Assembly (NCBI GenBank): GCA_963575745.1
Contig: CAUYUJ010020738.1
Span: forward strand, 397,638 to 461,637
Direction: 5' to 3'
DNA from: Prorocentrum cordatum
Taxonomy: Eukaryota; Sar; Dinophyceae; Prorocentrales; Prorocentraceae
Length of the DNA stretch: 64,000 bases
Shown piece by piece: positions 63,421 through 64,000 of the stretch. The notes under the pieces were generated by a model, which worked only from the letters and a program-made list of their open reading frames with translations, was not told the DNA's origin and ran no database searches. Both the position numbers and the translations under genes were made by a program. The stretch's first letter is position 1, and each line of letters starts with the position of its first letter.

Positions 63421-64000
63421 GCGCATGCCGTCGAGGTCGTCGTCGTCGTGGAGAACCCCCGAAGGCGGCCCGCATAGTAAACGTCGCCATGGCAAATATT
63501 GGCTTCATAAACTAGGCTTCGTGATAGTGATATATATATATGTGCATATACACACCTACGTATGATCATAATGATACACCTTGTCTGCATCAACGTACTT
63601 TTCGTCGACGCAAGCTCGATAATATTCATATGACATGTTGGGGGTGGTACCCGAGGGGCGGTTATCATCCCTATGGCAATGGGTGGCGGCCTTATGAGGG
63701 CTGAGTCCTAGGTGCCGAATGCTTGTGGGCTAAGTGCCGAATTGCGCGGTTAGAGATTCAGCCCCCGGTCTGGTCAGCCTACGGCCGATCCCACCCCCAG
63801 ACGACGTCCATCCTCCGCGCACTCGGGACCCGCCTTGCCCAGCGGAGGGGCTGTTCGGACGGGGCGTGGCACTGCCGCTGCCTGGCCGGCGCGGCTGGCG
63901 TGGCGCTGCGGCGGCGGGCGGCCGCCCACGTCAGCGCGCGCTGGCCCGACCAGGGCGCAGACGACTGAACCGGGAGGGTGCGCTTGAGCCTTGGCACCGG
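63421..64000. other. Window end, no recognised gene
   Basis: A TATATA run near 63528-63540. A GC-rich open stretch 63780-63968 on both strands may be part of something continuing beyond the window, but I cannot assign it. Confidence 0.35.

Overview
This 64 kb window reads as nuclear DNA of a dinoflagellate. The strongest sign is a 22-nt match (one mismatch) to the dinoflagellate spliced leader at 14890-14911, with a partial repeat at 14926-14941, lying just upstream of an ORF. Other signs agree: an FKBP gene whose introns begin GC rather than GT, an intron candidate that begins GA, GC-rich coding segments separated by very large simple-repeat deserts, and a degenerate LINE of the kind common in these genomes. 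A Prorocentrum- or Symbiodiniaceae-like genome is plausible, but the species cannot be fixed from sequence alone. No operons, bacterial signals or CRISPR arrays are seen, and no tRNA or rRNA was recognised. A 100-N scaffold gap sits at 32210-32309, so linkage across it is an assembly inference.

Layout: 1-4170 is repeat DNA: GGA tract, 15-bp Gly/Leu/Pro-type minisatellite, about 22-bp repeats, CCTCT microsatellite and a 90-bp satellite array. 4419-5412 is a frame-broken unknown ORF pair carrying copies of a 15-bp motif. 7382-7555 is an orphan exon candidate. 8884-14095 holds three exons of an FKBP-type prolyl isomerase whose introns carry a 64-bp satellite and dispersed repeats. 14890-16107 is a retroposed ORF with relict spliced leader, a RanBP2-like zinc finger and a coiled coil. 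21010-27169 is a long, broken gene of unknown function interrupted by a 1,504-bp element with perfect 18-bp terminal inverted repeats and an 8-bp target duplication. Its removal with one duplication copy restores the reading frame, so it behaves like an introner. 29940-30721 and 33092-34750 hold unknown ORFs. 36012-40181 is a two-exon unknown gene of about 1,150 codons with two single-base frame breaks. 44874-46865 is a tandemly duplicated Golgi-type sulfotransferase, one frame interrupted by two TAA codons. 50630-56328 is a degenerate LINE (upstream ORF, endonuclease, reverse transcriptase, C-terminal zinc-knuckle-like domain) in which the catalytic palm of the reverse transcriptase is inverted. 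58005-60920 returns to 90-bp satellite, a 101-bp tandem repeat and telomere-like sequence.

The genes do not form a pathway. What ties the window together is retroposition, intron gain and repeat turnover. Many long ORFs here are artefacts: the 90-bp and 15-bp repeats are multiples of three and stay open in several frames on both strands.
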